From Bacteroidia bacterium (lineage in GTDB: Bacteria; Bacteroidota; Bacteroidia; Bacteroidales; Prolixibacteraceae), in contig JANYKW010000021.1 in the NCBI GenBank assembly GCA_025358025.1, positions 1-64,000 on the forward strand: a stretch of 64,000 nt of DNA, read 5' to 3'. Within the stretch, counting starts at the first letter, position 1. The number at the start of each line of letters is the position of its first letter. The position numbers were made by a program, and so were the translations under genes. The notes under the pieces are model-generated. The model saw nothing but the letters and a program-made list of their open reading frames with translations. It did not search any database and had not been told where the DNA came from. Of this stretch, positions 62,809 to 64,000 are shown one piece after another.

Positions 62809-63159
62809 GTGATTTAGTTTTAGTTGACCATTTTCTCCCATCCTGTTCATTGACCTGGATGTTTCTTCCGGGGTCAGGATTTTTCCAGAGGACCGAATTC
62901 ATTATTATTAGTGACCAAATGTAATCAGATGCATGTTCATAACAAAATATATGTACTGGAATGTTGGAAACCCTTCCTCACCACAAAGGGCACAAATGGG
63001 CACAAATATCTCCATCCCTATCCACAGATTGCTCAAAATATTCAGATTAAAAACAGACCTGATTATCCACTGTCACACTTGTTACGGTTCTCTGCTTGAT
63101 TCGAATACCATACGTATGAGAAATTTTATATATTTGGCCTATATCCTATTTGATGGCTT
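62809..63159. other. Divergent intergenic region between the GH38 gene and cstA
   Basis: These 351 bases carry the promoter of the minus-strand operon (62916-62946), a 10-base direct repeat GGGCACAAAT (62988-63007) preceded by CACAAAGGG, and a TATATTTG box on the plus strand (63129-63136) that could serve cstA. No ORF or riboswitch-like fold is apparent. Confidence 0.6.
62916..62946 (-). promoter_or_regulatory. Consensus promoter of the mannoside/xylan operon
   Basis: On the minus strand TTTG (62946-62943), 19 bases, then TACATTTG (62923-62916) match the Bacteroidetes consensus fully. The transcript would begin near 62910 and carry a leader of about 100 bases before the GH38 gene. Confidence 0.85.
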
Positions 63160-64000
63160 ATGAATGCAATGCCTTATGTAATTGGTGCTTTGGCTTTTTT
63201 AGCACTTGCATACCGGTTTTACTATAGTTTTATTGCCACCAGAGTTTTAATGCTTAATGACGGGATAGAAACTCCATCCTTCCGTCTTTTCGATAAACAC
63301 AACTACTACCCAATGCCAAAATGGGTGGTTTTTGGCCATCACTTTGCCGCTATCGCCGGCGCAGGACCCCTTGTGGGCCCGGTTCTTGCCGCACAATTTG
63401 GTTTTATGCCGGGATTTGTCTGGATGCTGGTTGGAGCCGTCATGGCTGGGGCTGTTCACGATGTGGTGATCTTAACTGCCTCTGTTAGGCATGATGGAAA
63501 ATCACTGGCAGAGATTGCCAAAATTGAGATCAGCAAATTTAGCGGAACCATAACCTCTATTGCAGTTTTGATTATTCTGATTATCGCACTGGCAGGATTG
63601 GGTATTGTGGTAGTCAATGCCCTGGCAGAAAGTTCCTGGGGCACTTTTACCATTGCATCAACCATTCCAATTGCCATTTTTATGGGATTATGGATGTTTA
63701 AATTCAGAAAGGGCAAAACGGCTGAAGGAACTATTATCGGGGTAATTTTACTCACTTTGACTGTTATCTATGGCAAATTCATTCCTGGTTCACCTTTTGA
63801 AAGCTGGTTTACCTTCGACCGGAAAACACTGACACTTTTGCTTGCAGGTTATGGCTTTTTTGCCTCAGTGTTGCCAGTCTGGCTTCTTCTGTCTCCAAGG
63901 GATTATCTAAGTTCCATTATGAAGCTGACAGTTATTGCGCTGCTTGCTGTTGGAATTATCCTGGTTGCTCCTGAAATAAAAATGCCCAATTTCACCCCGT
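63160..64000 (+). CDS. cstA: Carbon starvation protein CstA (3' end outside window)
   Basis: The frame from ATG 63160 stays open to the right edge, giving 280 residues of a multi-span membrane protein. The family signature [22 protein letters not shown]-type block is present around residues 62-83, with [15 protein letters not shown] before it and [25 protein letters not shown] after it. CstA proteins import pyruvate or peptides under carbon limitation. The typical full length is about 480 or 700 residues, so a large part is missing. A second ATG at 63169 is possible. It is divergent from the sugar operon. Confidence 0.93.
   Translation, partial: MNAMPYVIGALAFLALAYRFYYSFIATRVLMLNDGIETPSFRLFDKHNYYPMPKWVVFGHHFAAIAGAGPLVGPVLAAQFGFMPGFVWMLVGAVMAGAVHDVVILTASVRHDGKSLAEIAKIEISKFSGTITSIAVLIILIIALAGLGIVVVNALAESSWGTFTIASTIPIAIFMGLWMFKFRKGKTAEGTIIGVILLTLTVIYGKFIPGSPFESWFTFDRKTLTLLLAGYGFFASVLPVWLLLSPRDYLSSIMKLTVIALLAVGIILVAPEIKMPNFTP

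Overview
This 64 kb window is chromosomal DNA from a member of the Bacteroidota, probably class Bacteroidia. Supporting signs are a type IX secretion sorting domain at the left edge, promoters of the TTTG-N19-TAnnTTTG type, few Shine-Dalgarno sites, a fused alpha/beta 2-oxoacid dehydrogenase E1, a BtuB-like TonB receptor with the Bacteroidales-style N-terminus, and GH109/GH38/GH43/GH10 enzymes. I see no rRNA, CRISPR array, integrase or transposase. Most of the window looks like stable core genome.

Region 1 (1-9.0 kb): end of a T9SS cargo protein, tRNA-Lys, a short-chain dehydrogenase, a LysE-type exporter, then a tight run of esterase, zinc-ribbon Nudix hydrolase, aminopeptidase P and a 969-residue protein combining an HExxH peptidase, a beta-propeller and a probable outer-membrane barrel. 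Region 2 (9-31 kb) is mainly housekeeping: an HTH regulator, pyrK-pyrD, a serine hydrolase, 2-oxoacid dehydrogenase E2 and E1, flavodoxin, a Bax-like glucosaminidase, mgsA, gyrA with a TPR gene, clpC, mazG, phoH, purC, a TlpA-like thioredoxin and a TonB receptor. Region 3 (31-35 kb): a GH109 enzyme converges on an FHS-type sugar transporter and a ROK kinase; their 3' ends share a perfect 30-bp inverted repeat. Region 4 (35-39.5 kb): ung, a MurU-like nucleotidyltransferase, a 47-residue zinc-ribbon protein, a fused sugar kinase/RapZ C-terminal protein, and rpsF-rpsR-rplI.

Region 5 (40.0-49.5 kb) is the most interesting. Seven genes encode a membrane complex of the hydrogenase-4/complex I family: two tandem HyfB-type antiporter subunits, HyfC, HyfE, HyfF, a NuoCD/HyfG-type large subunit and a fused ferredoxin/small subunit. 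The large subunit has lost all four [NiFe] cysteines. The small subunit has lost three of four proximal-cluster ligands. The fused ferredoxin part keeps exactly the four cysteines needed for one [4Fe-4S] cluster. It therefore cannot be a hydrogenase, and fits the energy-converting-hydrogenase-related (Ehr) group, whose reaction I do not know.

Region 6 (49.6-62.9 kb) is a ten-gene minus-strand run behind a consensus promoter: alpha-mannosidase (GH38), D-lyxose/mannose isomerase, PfkB kinase, mannitol-1-phosphate-type dehydrogenase, a URO-D family protein, a C_GCAxxG_C_C protein, a lipoprotein with a Cys-His-Asp arrangement, a GPH-type sugar symporter, GH10 xylanase and GH43. It suggests uptake of mannose- and xylose-containing oligosaccharides with cytosolic mannose to fructose conversion, without SusC/SusD. 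A CstA gene, cut by the right edge, is divergent from it.
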